DNA of 64,000 nucleotides from Microbulbifer pacificus (lineage in GTDB: Bacteria > Pseudomonadota > Gammaproteobacteria > Pseudomonadales > Cellvibrionaceae): the NCBI RefSeq assembly GCF_033723955.1, contig NZ_CP137555.1, positions 4,084,001 to 4,148,000 on the forward strand, given 5' to 3'. The notes under the pieces were generated by a model. That model searched no databases. It was not told the DNA's origin and saw only the letters and a program-made list of their open reading frames with translations. A program made the position numbers and the translations under genes. Shown in pieces: positions 1-8,928 of the stretch (position 1 is the first letter of the stretch; each line of letters starts with the position of its first letter).

Positions 1-2
1 AT

Positions 3-1394
3 ATTGCCGCGGTAGAGTGGCTGGAGACCTTTCTCGCCACCTACCGCGGTGCTCTGCTGTTCGTCAGCCACGACCGCGCGCTGGCTCAGCGACTGGCGAC
101 CTCGGTATGGGACCTGGATCGCGGCATACTGCGGGTATTCAACTGCCCCTTCGACCGCTACCAGCAGGAAAAGGAAAAACAGCTGGAAGAAGAGGCGCGC
201 AACGACGCCCTGTTCGATAAAAAGCTGGCGCAGGAAGAGGCGTGGATTAGGCAGGGCATCAAGGCCCGGCGCACCCGCAATGAGGGCCGCGTGCGCGCCC
301 TGCAGGCGCTGCGCCGGGAGCGTCAGGCCCGCCGTGAGCGCCAGGGTGTGGCGAAGATGTCGCTGGATGCGGGCGAGCGCTCCGGCAAACTGGTGGCGGA
401 ACTGAAGGGCGTGAGCTTCGGCTTTACCGACGAGCAGGGCGAGCTGGTGCCGCTGATCCGCGACCTCGACTTTACCCTGATGCGGGGCGACAAGGTGGGT
501 TTGATCGGCCCGAATGGTGCGGGTAAAAGTACCCTGATTCGCCTGCTGCTCGGCGAACTCGAGGCGCAGGCCGGCAGTATCCGACTCGGCACCAAGTTGC
601 AGGTGGCCTATTTCGATCAGCGCCGGGATATGCTGAACCCGGAACTCACCGTGGTAGACAACATTGCCGAGGGGCGGGAAAGCATCGATGTGGGTGGCAG
701 CAGCCGCCATGTGATGTCGTATCTGAGCGACTTCCTGTTTACCGGCGTCAAGGCGCGCACCAAGGTCGGGGCCCTGAGTGGCGGAGAGCGCAACCGCGCG
801 CTGCTGGCAAACCTTTTCAGTCAGCCCGCGAATATTCTGGTGCTCGACGAACCCACCAACGACCTGGATGTGGAGACGCTGGAGCTGCTCGAGCAGCTGC
901 TGTTGGATTTTTCCGGCACCGTGTTGCTCGTCAGCCACGACCGGGCCTTTCTCGACAATGTGGTGGAAAGCTGCCTCGCGTTTGAAGGCAACGGCGTGGT
1001 GCGGGAGTACGTGGGCGGCTATCAGGATTTCGTGCGCCAGGGCGGGCGATTCCTCAGTGCGGAGGAGCAGCTCAGGTCCCGCAAACAGGAGCGGGCCGGG
1101 GAGGCTGAGCCCACAAACGCGGATACGGCGGAGAGCGCCGCGACCGAAAAGAGCACCACAGCGGCGCCGAAAACTAAAAAACTCAGTTACAAGCTGCAGC
1201 GGGAGCTGGACGCGTTACCCGCCCAGATCGAGACGCTGGAAACGGAAATCGCCGCACTGGAAGAGGAGGTGGGGCAGCCGGACTTTTACCAGCAGGACAG
1301 CGATCTGGTACAGGCGCGGTTGCAGAAGCTGACCGAGCTGCAAGAAGCCTTGGAAGTGGCATTTGAGCGGTGGGCGGAACTGGACAGCATGTAA
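3..1394 (+). CDS. uup: ABC-F family ATPase Uup, 5' end outside window
   Basis: This is a cytoplasmic ABC-F protein with two ATP-binding domains and no membrane segments. Uup-type proteins act on ribosomes or branched DNA intermediates, and loss raises transposon precise excision in E. coli (family knowledge). The reading frame is open from base 3. It begins inside the first ABC domain, just before its H-loop (FVSHDRA), so roughly the first 200 residues are missing. The second domain is complete: Walker A GPNGAGKST near base 507, signature LSGGERNR near 773, Walker B LDEPTNDLDV near 840 and H-loop LVSHDRAF near 930. A linker rich in Ala, Glu and Thr leads to a C-terminal coiled coil (about 1180-1380) typical of Uup rather than EttA or YheS. 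A terminator follows 28 bases after the stop. Confidence 0.93.
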   Translation: MAAVEWLETFLATYRGALLFVSHDRALAQRLATSVWDLDRGILRVFNCPFDRYQQEKEKQLEEEARNDALFDKKLAQEEAWIRQGIKARRTRNEGRVRALQALRRERQARRERQGVAKMSLDAGERSGKLVAELKGVSFGFTDEQGELVPLIRDLDFTLMRGDKVGLIGPNGAGKSTLIRLLLGELEAQAGSIRLGTKLQVAYFDQRRDMLNPELTVVDNIAEGRESIDVGGSSRHVMSYLSDFLFTGVKARTKVGALSGGERNRALLANLFSQPANILVLDEPTNDLDVETLELLEQLLLDFSGTVLLVSHDRAFLDNVVESCLAFEGNGVVREYVGGYQDFVRQGGRFLSAEEQLRSRKQERAGEAEPTNADTAESAATEKSTTAAPKTKKLSYKLQRELDALPAQIETLETEIAALEEEVGQPDFYQQDSDLVQARLQKLTELQEALEVAFERWAELDSM

Positions 1395-1421
1395 AGTGAT
1401 TGCGCTCAGGCGCGACAGAAG

Positions 1422-1448
1422 CGGGGGCCTGGTGCCCCCGATTTTATA
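1422..1448. terminator. Hairpin terminator between convergent uup and usp
   Basis: A 7-bp GC stem (CGGGGGC at 1422-1428, GCCCCCG at 1434-1440) with a 5-nt loop is followed on the + strand by ATTTTATA. It serves uup. The minus-strand gene also ends a few bases away, but its side lacks a good U-tract. Confidence 0.7.
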
Positions 1449-1455
1449 TAGGGCG

Positions 1456-1905
1456 TTATTTGGATTCGCCGGAAGGGTGCACCCGCACTGCCAGTACATC
1501 GCAGCCCGCGCCGTGGAGCACGCCGTTGGCGGTTGAGCCCAGCAACAGCGCCAGGCCGTGACGGCCGTGGCTGCCAATCACGATCAGATCGCAACCGGCA
1601 TCCTCGGCCAGACGGTGAATTTCCGTCGCCGGCTGGCCGAGCACCACGTGCTGGCGTTCCGCCGGGATATTCAGGGGGGCTGCGGCCCGCCGCAACTGCT
1701 CTTTCGCCTGATTCTGCAGTTGTTCCTGCACCTCGGAGAGGTCCATCGGTATATCGCCGCCATAAGCAAAGGTAAGCGGCTCGATGATATGGGCAAGACT
1801 CAGTTGCGCATTGCTTTGTGCGGCAATCTCCGCGGCTCGATCCAGAACCTGAGTGGATTCCTGAGAGAGGTCCAGTCCAACCAGAATATTTTTATAGCCT
1901 GACAT
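1456..1905 (-). CDS. Universal stress protein, UspA family
   Basis: A 149-residue single-domain Usp protein. These small cytoplasmic alpha/beta proteins accumulate under stress and many bind ATP. The N-terminus MSGYKNILVGLDLS is the usual first strand, and the C-terminal part carries IVIGSHGRHGLALLLGST, a near match to the G-x2-G-x9-G(S/T) nucleotide loop but one residue shorter, as in UspA-like subfamilies. I chose the ATG at 1905 because GTGGGGGC sits just upstream; the frame stays open a further 23 codons without a site. It is transcribed alone and converges on uup. Confidence 0.9.
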   Translation of the reverse strand: MSGYKNILVGLDLSQESTQVLDRAAEIAAQSNAQLSLAHIIEPLTFAYGGDIPMDLSEVQEQLQNQAKEQLRRAAAPLNIPAERQHVVLGQPATEIHRLAEDAGCDLIVIGSHGRHGLALLLGSTANGVLHGAGCDVLAVRVHPSGESK

Positions 1906-2152
1906 ATCGCCCCCACGTACTGGTGAATTTCTGGCGCTTCCACCGTAATTGATGGAGCGCCCGGTTTGCTTCAATGAGTCTACTTTAAAAAATCAGGCTT
2001 GACACAACCTCTGCCTTGCGGAGAAAAATGCGCGCCTAAATCGGGGTATGATGCCGGCGTTTGCTTGCCAAACTGTGCAGATGGCCGTTGTGTCGCCGGA
2101 TTTGAGCCATTTATAGAGTTCCGATTTTCATCGCACATCACAGGGAGTGCCC

Positions 2153-2719
2153 ATGGCCAGCTGGCTGCCAATCGTCATAATTATTTTTGCTATCACCCTG
2201 GTGGTCGGACCGGTAATGTGGCTGAAGCCCAGCAGTCGCGACAAAAAACTGGCAGAGCTGCGTCAGCGCGCCGCCGGTGCCGGGCTTAAGGTCCAGATAC
2301 AGCCGCTACCGGAATCCCAGGGTACCGGCACTGCGGCAGTCTATTTTTCCCAGTGGCGCAATCCACGCCGCCTGCAAAGCGGGTGGGGGCTGGAATTGCA
2401 GCGGATGTCTCACGAACTGAACTTCGACGGTGTCTGGGACTGGCGCAAAAAGCGCGAGGCCCCAGAGGCTGCCAAGCCGTCACTCAAGGAGTTGATCTCC
2501 CTGTTGCCGGCGGATGCGACCGCGATTTTTGCCAACGATGCCGGTCTCGGTGTGCAGTGGCACGAGCGCAGCGGCGGCGCCGGTCTTGACGCCATCATCC
2601 ACGCGCTCGGCGCGGTGCGCCCGGTAATAGAGGAAGCAATCCGCCTGCCACAGGTAGGAGGGACGCCAGCGGGAGATTCCGGCGAGGAAGGAAGCGCGAG
2701 TGGGCGTCGGGATTTGTGA
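2153..2719 (+). CDS. Small membrane-anchored protein of unknown function
   Basis: A 188-residue protein I do not recognise by function. It starts with one strong transmembrane helix (residues about 3-22), followed by a cytoplasmic, charged domain that includes KKLAELRQRAAGAGLKVQIQP. The bitopic layout with a short helix and soluble tail resembles accessory inner-membrane proteins, but no catalytic motif is visible. The ATG at 2153 has AGGGAG five bases upstream; an in-frame GTG at 2147 overlaps that site and is less likely. Its last 25 residues are low-complexity Gly/Ser/Glu. It precedes topA by 283 bases and is probably transcribed separately. Confidence 0.75.
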   Translation: MASWLPIVIIIFAITLVVGPVMWLKPSSRDKKLAELRQRAAGAGLKVQIQPLPESQGTGTAAVYFSQWRNPRRLQSGWGLELQRMSHELNFDGVWDWRKKREAPEAAKPSLKELISLLPADATAIFANDAGLGVQWHERSGGAGLDAIIHALGAVRPVIEEAIRLPQVGGTPAGDSGEEGSASGRRDL

Positions 2720-2895
2720 GTCGCCGCCTCGCCGGACTGGTCTACTGTTTCAAGCGGTCGGTTCGGAGTTTTACGGTGGCAAGCTTGTAGAACCACAGGC
2801 GGTTTAGCGGTGAGGTTTTCTCGAACCAACTGCTGGATGACAGGTCAGAATCGCATACGAATTGATCAATCGAGCCAGCAAAATGTGACGTTTGC

Positions 2896-2926
2896 TTGAC
2901 CATACCGGGGTCGGAGCATATATATT
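2896..2926 (+). promoter_or_regulatory. Candidate sigma-70 promoter for topA
   Basis: TTGACC at 2896-2901 is followed after 17 bases by TATATA (2919-2924), overlapping TATATT at 2921-2926. It lies about 80 bases upstream of the topA start in an otherwise gene-free 283-base gap. It is a sequence match only. Confidence 0.45.
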
Positions 2927-3002
2927 CGCGCAGCGCACCGCTCATAACGGCTGATGCCGAAGGTGCAGAAGCAGTAAATTTTCTTTTAAAAATCAGAAGC
3001 TT

Positions 3003-5744
3003 ATGGGTAAATCACTGGTCATCGTCGAGTCGCCGGCGAAGGCAAAAACGATCAACAAGTATCTCGGCAAGGACTTCGTCGTGAAGTCCAGTATTGGTCA
3101 TATCCGGGATCTTCCTACCGGCGCTTCCAACAAGCAGCCGGTGGATGCCAAGGAGCGCGCCCGCCGGGCGGCGGAAACCCGCAAGCTGTCCAAGGAAGAT
3201 AAAGAAGTCTACAAGCGCCAGAAAAGCCATGAACAGCTAATCAAGCGCATGGGCATCGACCCGGACCACAACTGGGAGGCCCACTACGAGATTCTTCCCG
3301 GCAAGGAAAAGGTGGTGGACGAGCTGCGCAAGCTCGCGGCCAGTGCCGATACCGTCTATCTCGCAACGGACTTGGATCGCGAGGGGGAGGCCATTGCGTG
3401 GCACCTGCGCGAGGCCATCGGTGGCGATGAGCAACGTTACCGCCGCGTGGTGTTCAACGAAATCACCAAATCCGCGATCCAGGATGCATTCAAGAGTCCC
3501 GGTCCGCTGGATATCGACCGAGTAAATGCCCAGCAGGCGCGTCGTTTCCTCGATCGTATCGTGGGCTATATGGTGTCGCCGCTGCTGTGGGAAAAAGTTG
3601 CCCGCGGTCTGTCCGCCGGTCGCGTGCAGTCCGTTGCCGTGCGTCTTGTGGTCGAACGCGAGCGGGAAATCCGCGCGTTTATTCCCGAAGAGTACTGGAC
3701 ACTGTTTGCGGATACCGAAACGGCCAAGTCCGACGCACTGCGGCTCGAGGTGAAAAAGCAGGGCGGCGAGAACTTCCGCCCCGTCAATGAAGCGCAGGCG
3801 ATGGCTGCGCTGCAGGCGCTGCAGTCCAGCAACTTTGAAGTCACCGCCCGCGAAGACAAGCCCACCAGTTCCAAGCCCGGTGCACCTTTTATTACCTCCA
3901 CCCTGCAGCAGGCGGCCAGTAACCGTCTCGGTTTCAGCGTGAAGAAAACCATGATGATGGCGCAGCGCCTGTATGAGGCGGGTTACATCACCTATATGCG
4001 TACCGACTCTACCAATCTGAGCGCGGAGGCTGTGGCCTCGGTACGGGATTTTATTGGCGAAAGTTACGGCGAAAAATACCTGCCGGAAAATCCGAATCAA
4101 TACAGCAGCAAAGAGGGTGCCCAGGAGGCGCACGAGGCCATTCGTCCGTCCGATGTGCGAGTGAAACCCAACATGCTGTCGGGTATGGAACGTGACGCCG
4201 AGCGTCTGTATACCCTGATCTGGCAACAGTTTGTGGCCTGTCAGATGACACCGGCGCAGTTCACTTCCACCTCTGTGGTGGTGAACGCCGGTGACTTTGA
4301 GCTGCGTACCCGCGGCCGTGTGATCCGTTTTGACGGTTTCCTCAAGGTGGCACCGCCGCAGAGCAAAAAAGATGAAGATCTGGTGCTGCCAGACATCAAG
4401 GTTGGCGAAAAGCTCAATCTCAAAAAGCTGGACCCGAAGCAGCATTTCACCAAGCCGCCGGCACGTTTCAGTGAAGCAGCACTGGTAAAAGAACTGGAAA
4501 AGCGCGGTATCGGCCGCCCGTCCACCTATGCCTCGATCATTTCCACCATTCAGGATCGCGGTTATGTGCGCTTGGAAAACCGCCGTTTCTACGCGGAAAA
4601 GATGGGTGACATTGTCACAGACCGTCTGAGCGAAAGCTTTACCGATCTGATGGACTACGGCTTCACCGCGAGTCTGGAAGAATCTCTGGACGCCGTGGCA
4701 GAAGGTAAAAAGGGCTGGAAAGCGTTGCTGGATGAGTTCTACTCCGATTTCAGCAAGCGTCTCGAACAGGCCCAGGATGCCGATGCCGGTATGCGCCGCA
4801 ATGCGCCAACCGACACGAATATCGAGTGCAGCCAGTGTGGTCGCCACATGCAGATTCGCACCGGTTCCACCGGCGTGTTTCTCGGCTGTTCCGGCTATGC
4901 CCTGCCGCCCAAAGAGCGCTGCACCAACACCATGAACCTGGTGTCTGGGGAGGAGGCGATCGACGCGGACAAGGACGAAGAGGCGGAAACCCGCCAGCTG
5001 CGAGAAAAACGCCGCTGCCCGAAGTGTGGCACCGCAATGGACAGTTACCTGCTGGATGAGCAGCGCAAACTGCATATCTGCGGTAATAACCCGGACTGCA
5101 ACGGTTTCGAAGTAGAGAAGGGCACATTTAAGATCAAGGGCTACGATGGCCCGCTGATCGAGTGCGATAAGTGTGGCAGCGATATGCAGCTGAAGTCCGG
5201 CCGCTTCGGCAAATACTTCGGCTGTACCAACGACGCCTGTAAAAATACGCGCAAGTTGCTGAAAAATGGCCAGGCGGCGCCACCGAAAATGGACCCGGTA
5301 CCGATGCCGGAGCTTGCCTGTGAAAAAGTGGACGACACCTACATCCTGCGGGATGGTGCTTCCGGACTGTTCCTTGCCGCCAGTCAGTTCCCGAAAAATC
5401 GCGAAACCCGCGCACCGCTGGTGAAGGAGCTGTTGCCGCACAAGGACGAGATTGACTCCAAGTACAGCTTCCTGTTCTCTGCGCCGACGGAGGACAGCGA
5501 AGGGCGGGATACCGTGGTGCGATTCAGTCGCAAGACTCAGGAGCAGTATGTGCAGTCCGAAGAGGACGGCAAGGCCACCGGCTGGAAGGCTTTCTACACT
5601 GGCGGCAAGTGGCTGGTAGAAGATTCCGGCAGCAAATCTGCGGCACCCAAGAAGGCGGCAGCGAAAAAGGCCCCGGCCAAGAAAGCGACCGCGAAAAAAG
5701 CGGCGGCCAAAAAGGCACCTGCCAAAAAATCGCCGGCGAAATAG
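3003..5744 (+). CDS. topA: DNA topoisomerase I (type IA), omega protein
   Basis: It relaxes negatively supercoiled DNA by a single-strand break and passage mechanism. The 913-residue protein opens with the Toprim domain ([17 protein letters not shown]), with acidic metal ligands in TDLDREGEA (D123, D125, E127). The catalytic tyrosine is Tyr331 in [10 protein letters not shown], with Arg333 beside it, corresponding to E. coli Tyr319 and Arg321. The C-terminal half has three four-cysteine zinc ribbons (starting CSQCG, CPKCG, CDKCG near residues 605, 665 and 720). It ends in a lysine/alanine-rich tail of about 40 residues with AKKA/PAKK repeats, longer than the E. coli tail and likely DNA-binding. 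The upstream ribosome site (AGAAG) is modest. In Pseudomonas the same downstream neighbours follow topA. Confidence 0.98.
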   Translation: MGKSLVIVESPAKAKTINKYLGKDFVVKSSIGHIRDLPTGASNKQPVDAKERARRAAETRKLSKEDKEVYKRQKSHEQLIKRMGIDPDHNWEAHYEILPGKEKVVDELRKLAASADTVYLATDLDREGEAIAWHLREAIGGDEQRYRRVVFNEITKSAIQDAFKSPGPLDIDRVNAQQARRFLDRIVGYMVSPLLWEKVARGLSAGRVQSVAVRLVVEREREIRAFIPEEYWTLFADTETAKSDALRLEVKKQGGENFRPVNEAQAMAALQALQSSNFEVTAREDKPTSSKPGAPFITSTLQQAASNRLGFSVKKTMMMAQRLYEAGYITYMRTDSTNLSAEAVASVRDFIGESYGEKYLPENPNQYSSKEGAQEAHEAIRPSDVRVKPNMLSGMERDAERLYTLIWQQFVACQMTPAQFTSTSVVVNAGDFELRTRGRVIRFDGFLKVAPPQSKKDEDLVLPDIKVGEKLNLKKLDPKQHFTKPPARFSEAALVKELEKRGIGRPSTYASIISTIQDRGYVRLENRRFYAEKMGDIVTDRLSESFTDLMDYGFTASLEESLDAVAEGKKGWKALLDEFYSDFSKRLEQAQDADAGMRRNAPTDTNIECSQCGRHMQIRTGSTGVFLGCSGYALPPKERCTNTMNLVSGEEAIDADKDEEAETRQLREKRRCPKCGTAMDSYLLDEQRKLHICGNNPDCNGFEVEKGTFKIKGYDGPLIECDKCGSDMQLKSGRFGKYFGCTNDACKNTRKLLKNGQAAPPKMDPVPMPELACEKVDDTYILRDGASGLFLAASQFPKNRETRAPLVKELLPHKDEIDSKYSFLFSAPTEDSEGRDTVVRFSRKTQEQYVQSEEDGKATGWKAFYTGGKWLVEDSGSKSAAPKKAAAKKAPAKKATAKKAAAKKAPAKKSPAK

Positions 5745-5752
5745 GTAGCGCA

Positions 5753-6280
5753 GTGAGCAACCCCTATACCGGTATTGTGGTTTCCGCCCTGCGGAAATCC
5801 GAGCTGCTACTGCAGTCCCTGGAAGTTCGTGAAGCCGAAAGCAATCCGCTACTCCAGGCAGCGCTGCTTGAAGGCACGCTGCTGCAGCTGTGGCGGGCGC
5901 ATCGCGCATTTCTGGCAGAGCAGGGTCACCAGCTGCAGTTGGGTTTCAAGCCCGCTGGCGAGCCGGACACGGCACTCCGGCTTCAGGAGATGGCAGCCGC
6001 GCGGGGCAAGTTCAGTGCCGAGGTGGCTGAACTGGTCGGGCTCGAGGAAAATCCAGACAGCTGGTTCAATGCCATGGCCCGCTGCTGGCAAGGGCTGTGG
6101 CGCCCTGCGGGCGGCGCCCAGGAGTCTGGCGCCGCCAACAGCGGCGTGCGGACCCTGATTCCCCTGCGTCAGCTGGATAGCAGTTTTTCTGCCAGCCTCG
6201 ACAGCGAGAGTCTTCGGCACTGGCATCGCCAGCTCAATGAGCTGGTGGTGCGCCAGCGCGCCCAGGGCCAGGAGTGGTAG
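5753..6280 (+). CDS. DUF6586 family protein
   Basis: A 175-residue cytoplasmic, mostly helical protein of unknown function, homologous as far as I recall to the gene that follows topA in Pseudomonas (DUF6586). It starts with GTG at 5753, nine bases after the topA stop, so it is probably co-transcribed with topA. The frame is open upstream inside topA, but SNPYTGIVVSALRKSELLL looks like the family's native N-terminus. It contains a helix with repeated Leu and Gln (LLEGTLLQLWRAHRAFL) and a closing basic/acidic helix. No catalytic residues stand out. Confidence 0.78.
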   Translation: MSNPYTGIVVSALRKSELLLQSLEVREAESNPLLQAALLEGTLLQLWRAHRAFLAEQGHQLQLGFKPAGEPDTALRLQEMAAARGKFSAEVAELVGLEENPDSWFNAMARCWQGLWRPAGGAQESGAANSGVRTLIPLRQLDSSFSASLDSESLRHWHRQLNELVVRQRAQGQEW

Positions 6281-6380
6281 AGCGGTGGCCTGCCATCGCG
6301 CCTGTCCTTGTCTGGCCGCTGATGATTCACTGTTCCCTGTGTTACACTGCCGTCAAATCACGCTGTAACTGGAGAAGTGA

Positions 6381-6635
6381 ATGTCCTCTGAGACTTACGA
6401 AATCATCGAGTTGTCCAATGGTGATGTGGCGTTGCGACGCGCCGGTCACAAGGGGGACCCGCTGGTGCGTATCCATTTCTCGGATGAAAGCCTGGAGTTT
6501 CTGCGCGAGCACAAGATTGCCATTGCCCGCGCCATGCTGGAGGCGGGTATCGAAGCGGTGCAGGAGATCGGTACTTTGGAGCCAGAGCCCTTCGAAGAGG
6601 ATGAGCTCGAGGCTACCGAACACACCATTCACTGA
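6381..6635 (+). CDS. Small conserved acidic protein downstream of topA
   Basis: An 84-residue protein of unknown function, found (from memory) in the same topA-lexA interval of Pseudomonas genomes. It combines a short beta-rich start (YEIIELSNGDVALRRAG) with an amphipathic helix and a strongly acidic tail. The ATG at 6381 has GGAG seven bases upstream. It may be the last gene of a topA transcript, as a perfect bidirectional terminator lies 40 bases on. It is not SulA: the SulA gene that sits beside lexA in Pseudomonas is absent here. Confidence 0.8.
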   Translation: MSSETYEIIELSNGDVALRRAGHKGDPLVRIHFSDESLEFLREHKIAIARAMLEAGIEAVQEIGTLEPEPFEEDELEATEHTIH

Positions 6636-6676
6636 CGGGTGAAGTGTTCGGCACCTAATTCGATAGGAAAAGCCAA

Positions 6677-6719
6677 AGCAAATAAAAACGGGGCTCAGTG
6701 AGCCCCGTTTTTATTTGCT
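6677..6719. terminator. Perfect 20-bp bidirectional terminator
   Basis: AGCAAATAAAAACGGGGCTC (6677-6696) and its exact reverse complement (6700-6719) flank a 3-base loop. A/T runs flank the GC core on both sides, so it can stop transcription from the small topA-distal gene and from lexA, which converge here. Confidence 0.9.
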
Positions 6720-6752
6720 GGTGTCACAGCCGAGCGCTGCTCACTTTACCCA

Positions 6753-7361
6753 TCAATAGGGGTTCTGGCGAATCACGCCCACTGCCAGACCTTCAATGGC
6801 GAAATTCTTATCACGCATATCCACTTCAATAACGTCAAAGTCCTCATTTTCTGGCAGTAGCTGGACCATGGCCTGGTTGCCGCGACGCTTGAAGCGCTTG
6901 ACGGTAACTTCATCTTCGATCCGGGCCACCACAATCTGGCCGTTGCGGATATTGTCGGTGCGCTGTACCGCGAGCAGGTCGCCGTCGAAGATGCCCGCGT
7001 TTTTCATGCTCATGCCGTGCACTCGCAGTAGATAATCGGCCGGAGGATGGAAAAATTCCGCGGGAATTTCGCAATATTCCTCGATATTTTCTTCCGCCAG
7101 AATCGGGTTGCCGGCAGCGACGCGGCCGACGATGGGCAGACCACTCTGGTGGCCGGGAATACGAATGCCACGGGAAGCACCGGCCACCATTTCAATTGCG
7201 CCCTTGCGCGCAAGTGCTTTCAAATGCTCTTCCGCCGCATTGGGTGAGCGGAAACCCAGTTCCTGGGCAATTTCGGCTCTGGTGGGCGGATAGCCTGTTT
7301 CATCCAGATAAGATTTGATCAGTTCCAGTACCTGGGCCTGACGAGCGGTAAGGTTTGTCAT
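6753..7361 (-). CDS. lexA: LexA repressor, SOS regulator
   Basis: This is the SOS repressor, which is self-cleaved when RecA filaments form. At 202 residues it matches the E. coli length. The N-terminal winged helix ([19 protein letters not shown], then [17 protein letters not shown]) binds DNA. The cleavage bond is Ala-Gly in [10 protein letters not shown]. The serine of the Ser/Lys dyad is in [17 protein letters not shown], and the lysine is in [14 protein letters not shown] chose the start at 7361 because it gives the canonical N-terminus; the frame runs open further upstream through the operators. Two LexA boxes lie directly upstream, so it is autoregulated as in E. coli. No sulA lies beside it. 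Confidence 0.98.
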   Translation of the reverse strand: MTNLTARQAQVLELIKSYLDETGYPPTRAEIAQELGFRSPNAAEEHLKALARKGAIEMVAGASRGIRIPGHQSGLPIVGRVAAGNPILAEENIEEYCEIPAEFFHPPADYLLRVHGMSMKNAGIFDGDLLAVQRTDNIRNGQIVVARIEDEVTVKRFKRRGNQAMVQLLPENEDFDVIEVDMRDKNFAIEGLAVGVIRQNPY

Positions 7362-7377
7362 GGGCGCTTCCTTTTGT

Positions 7378-7393
7378 CTGTATTTATATACAG
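7378..7393. promoter_or_regulatory. LexA box 1 upstream of lexA
   Basis: CTGTATTTATATACAG fits CTG-N10-CAG with an AT-rich core, 17 bases from the lexA start. It is the stronger of two operators in the lexA leader. Confidence 0.92.
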
Positions 7394-7396
7394 TTG

Positions 7397-7412
7397 CTGG
7401 GATTATATACAG
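7397..7412. promoter_or_regulatory. LexA box 2 upstream of lexA
   Basis: CTGGGATTATATACAG also fits CTG-N10-CAG and begins three bases after box 1 ends. Paired boxes are the arrangement known from E. coli lexA. The divergent LOG-family gene starts 140 bases away and could also be influenced. Confidence 0.85.
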
Positions 7413-7552
7413 ATTTTCCTGCCGCGCAATCCAGGGGGCTGTTGCGTCAGTACTGCTAGACTTGAGGTGACCGGCGAAATCTAAAATCTGGTTCAAACCA
7501 GGTCTGCCGGGTTCGCTGTCACAATAAGAAGGAAGCGAAAGGGAGCAGGCAT

Positions 7553-8194
7553 ATGCTGGATGCAAAGATGCCGGAAGCGTGGCGTGTACTGCGTATTCAG
7601 TCGGAACTCGTTGATGGTATTGAGCGGCTGATTACCCTTAAAGGTGCCGTGACCGTATTCGGCAGTGCCAGGTTCCCGGAAGACGCGGTCGAGTACCAGC
7701 AAGGGATGCGCCTCGGCGAGCTACTGGCCAGCGAGGGCATCCCTGTCATTACCGGTGGTGGTCCGGGCATTATGGAGGCATGTAATCGCGGTGCCTTCAC
7801 CCATGCCGGCGCCTCCATCGGCCTGAATATTGAGCTGCCATTCGAGCAGACGCCCAATCCGTATCTGGATATCCGGCTGAATTTCCGTTATTTCTTCGTG
7901 CGTAAATTCATGTTCATGAAGCACGCGGTAGGCTTTATCGCCATGCCCGGAGGCTTCGGCACCATGGATGAACTGTTTGAAGCCCTGACTCTGGTGCAGA
8001 CGCAAAAAGTTAGGCGCTTTCCCATTGTGCTCGTCGGCAAGCGCTACTGGTCTGGATTATTGGACTGGCTGGTGAATACTGTGCTTGAGCGCGCTTGTAT
8101 CGACGCCGCTGATCTGGATTTATTCAAACTGGTAGATACCGTGGATGAGGCGGCGGAGATCATCATCGACTACATTCGCCATCGCGAGGATTGA
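7553..8194 (+). CDS. LOG family protein (TIGR00730-type Rossmann fold)
   Basis: A 213-residue cytoplasmic protein of the LOG family. Some members are cytokinin-type nucleotide 5'-monophosphate phosphoribohydrolases, and they are often misnamed lysine decarboxylase. The two family signatures are present: [14 protein letters not shown] (about residue 68) and [12 protein letters not shown] (about 134). The second includes the catalytic Glu and the Gly-rich phosphate loop. The start ATG at 7553 follows AGGGAG by a few bases. The gene is divergent from lexA. This subgroup (with [15 protein letters not shown]) is common in gammaproteobacteria, and its substrate is not established from sequence. Confidence 0.88.
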   Translation: MLDAKMPEAWRVLRIQSELVDGIERLITLKGAVTVFGSARFPEDAVEYQQGMRLGELLASEGIPVITGGGPGIMEACNRGAFTHAGASIGLNIELPFEQTPNPYLDIRLNFRYFFVRKFMFMKHAVGFIAMPGGFGTMDELFEALTLVQTQKVRRFPIVLVGKRYWSGLLDWLVNTVLERACIDAADLDLFKLVDTVDEAAEIIIDYIRHRED

Positions 8195-8335
8195 ACAAGA
8201 GCGTGTTTCGCCAATGTTCTTGCGCCTCAATACTCAGCGCCATTTTCATGGCTGCAGCACTACGCTATCGATGACCATCACCGGGCGGGCGTTTGGCTAT
8301 TGCGCAAATTCCCCTTGGGCTGAAGTAAATCCTAC

Positions 8336-8668
8336 TTACTTGCTTTCGTCGGTGCCGGGAAACGCTTCGCCTTCAAGGCGGTCTATCGCGGTTTGCGCGG
8401 GCGAAAAAATCGGGCTGGTAAACCCGGCATCCTCATCGTCCTGCATTTCTTTCGCCCAAGTGCCATAACCGGCGTTAGCGTCTTCTGGAGCTGCGGCGCC
8501 AATAATCGGTAACTGCGGCCAGCTGTGAAAATCTATCTCATCCAGCGTACCGTCGAGATACTGGATCTCGATGGTGCGGGATGGCTGGTCCACGGCGACC
8601 ACTTCAAACAGGTCTCCACTGTCGAAATTTTCGAACCAGCTGCCGATTTCCGGTGCGATTCTCGCCAT
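8336..8668 (-). CDS. DUF6763 family protein
   Basis: A 110-residue acidic protein of unknown function. Its first half, with IGSWFENFDSGDLFEVVAVD and IEIQYLDGTLDEIDF, is the compact beta domain of a small gammaproteobacterial family (DUF6763 as I recall). The tail is acidic and Ala/Pro-rich. The ATG at 8668 is preceded by AGGAGG at ideal spacing, although the frame stays open upstream. It converges on the LOG gene across a 141-base gap with no obvious terminator. Confidence 0.78.
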   Translation of the reverse strand: MARIAPEIGSWFENFDSGDLFEVVAVDQPSRTIEIQYLDGTLDEIDFHSWPQLPIIGAAAPEDANAGYGTWAKEMQDDEDAGFTSPIFSPAQTAIDRLEGEAFPGTDESK

Positions 8669-8894
8669 GGCATGCCTCCTGTTGTTTATCAATGCTAGGA
8701 GCCAATCACTGGCCTGTATTTCCAATCTAGCGTGCGTGGAGTGAGGCTGGTAACCGGGGAGTCCGATATTTGTTAAATAGTGGACAGCGTGTGACCTGGG
8801 TGGCGGTTTGGGGATGTGAGGGCCACCGACGCACCAGCGCGGGCGACTATCTGGGAAATGTTCGATTGGATGACGATGTGCTAGTCTCAACTCT

Positions 8895-8910
8895 TAAACA
8901 AACGTTTTAA
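8895..8910. promoter_or_regulatory. Candidate PsrA operator (autoregulation)
   Basis: TTAAACAAACGTTTTAA-type palindrome: TAAAC and GTTTT separated by four bases, 18 bases before the psrA start. It matches the published PsrA pattern (G/C)AAAC-N2-4-GTTT(G/C) except for the outer bases. An inferred site. Confidence 0.6.
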
Positions 8911-8928
8911 TTGATGGTTTGAATTGGG

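Noticed and set aside
3237..5909. A long open frame on the minus strand opposite topA (about 890 codons)
   Set aside because: It is fully antisense to a certain gene. Long stop-free antisense frames are expected in GC-rich codon usage. Its translation has no recognisable domain.
6381..6635. SulA cell-division inhibitor
   Set aside because: The 84-residue acidic sequence has none of the SulA central motif, has no LexA box upstream and is co-directional with topA.
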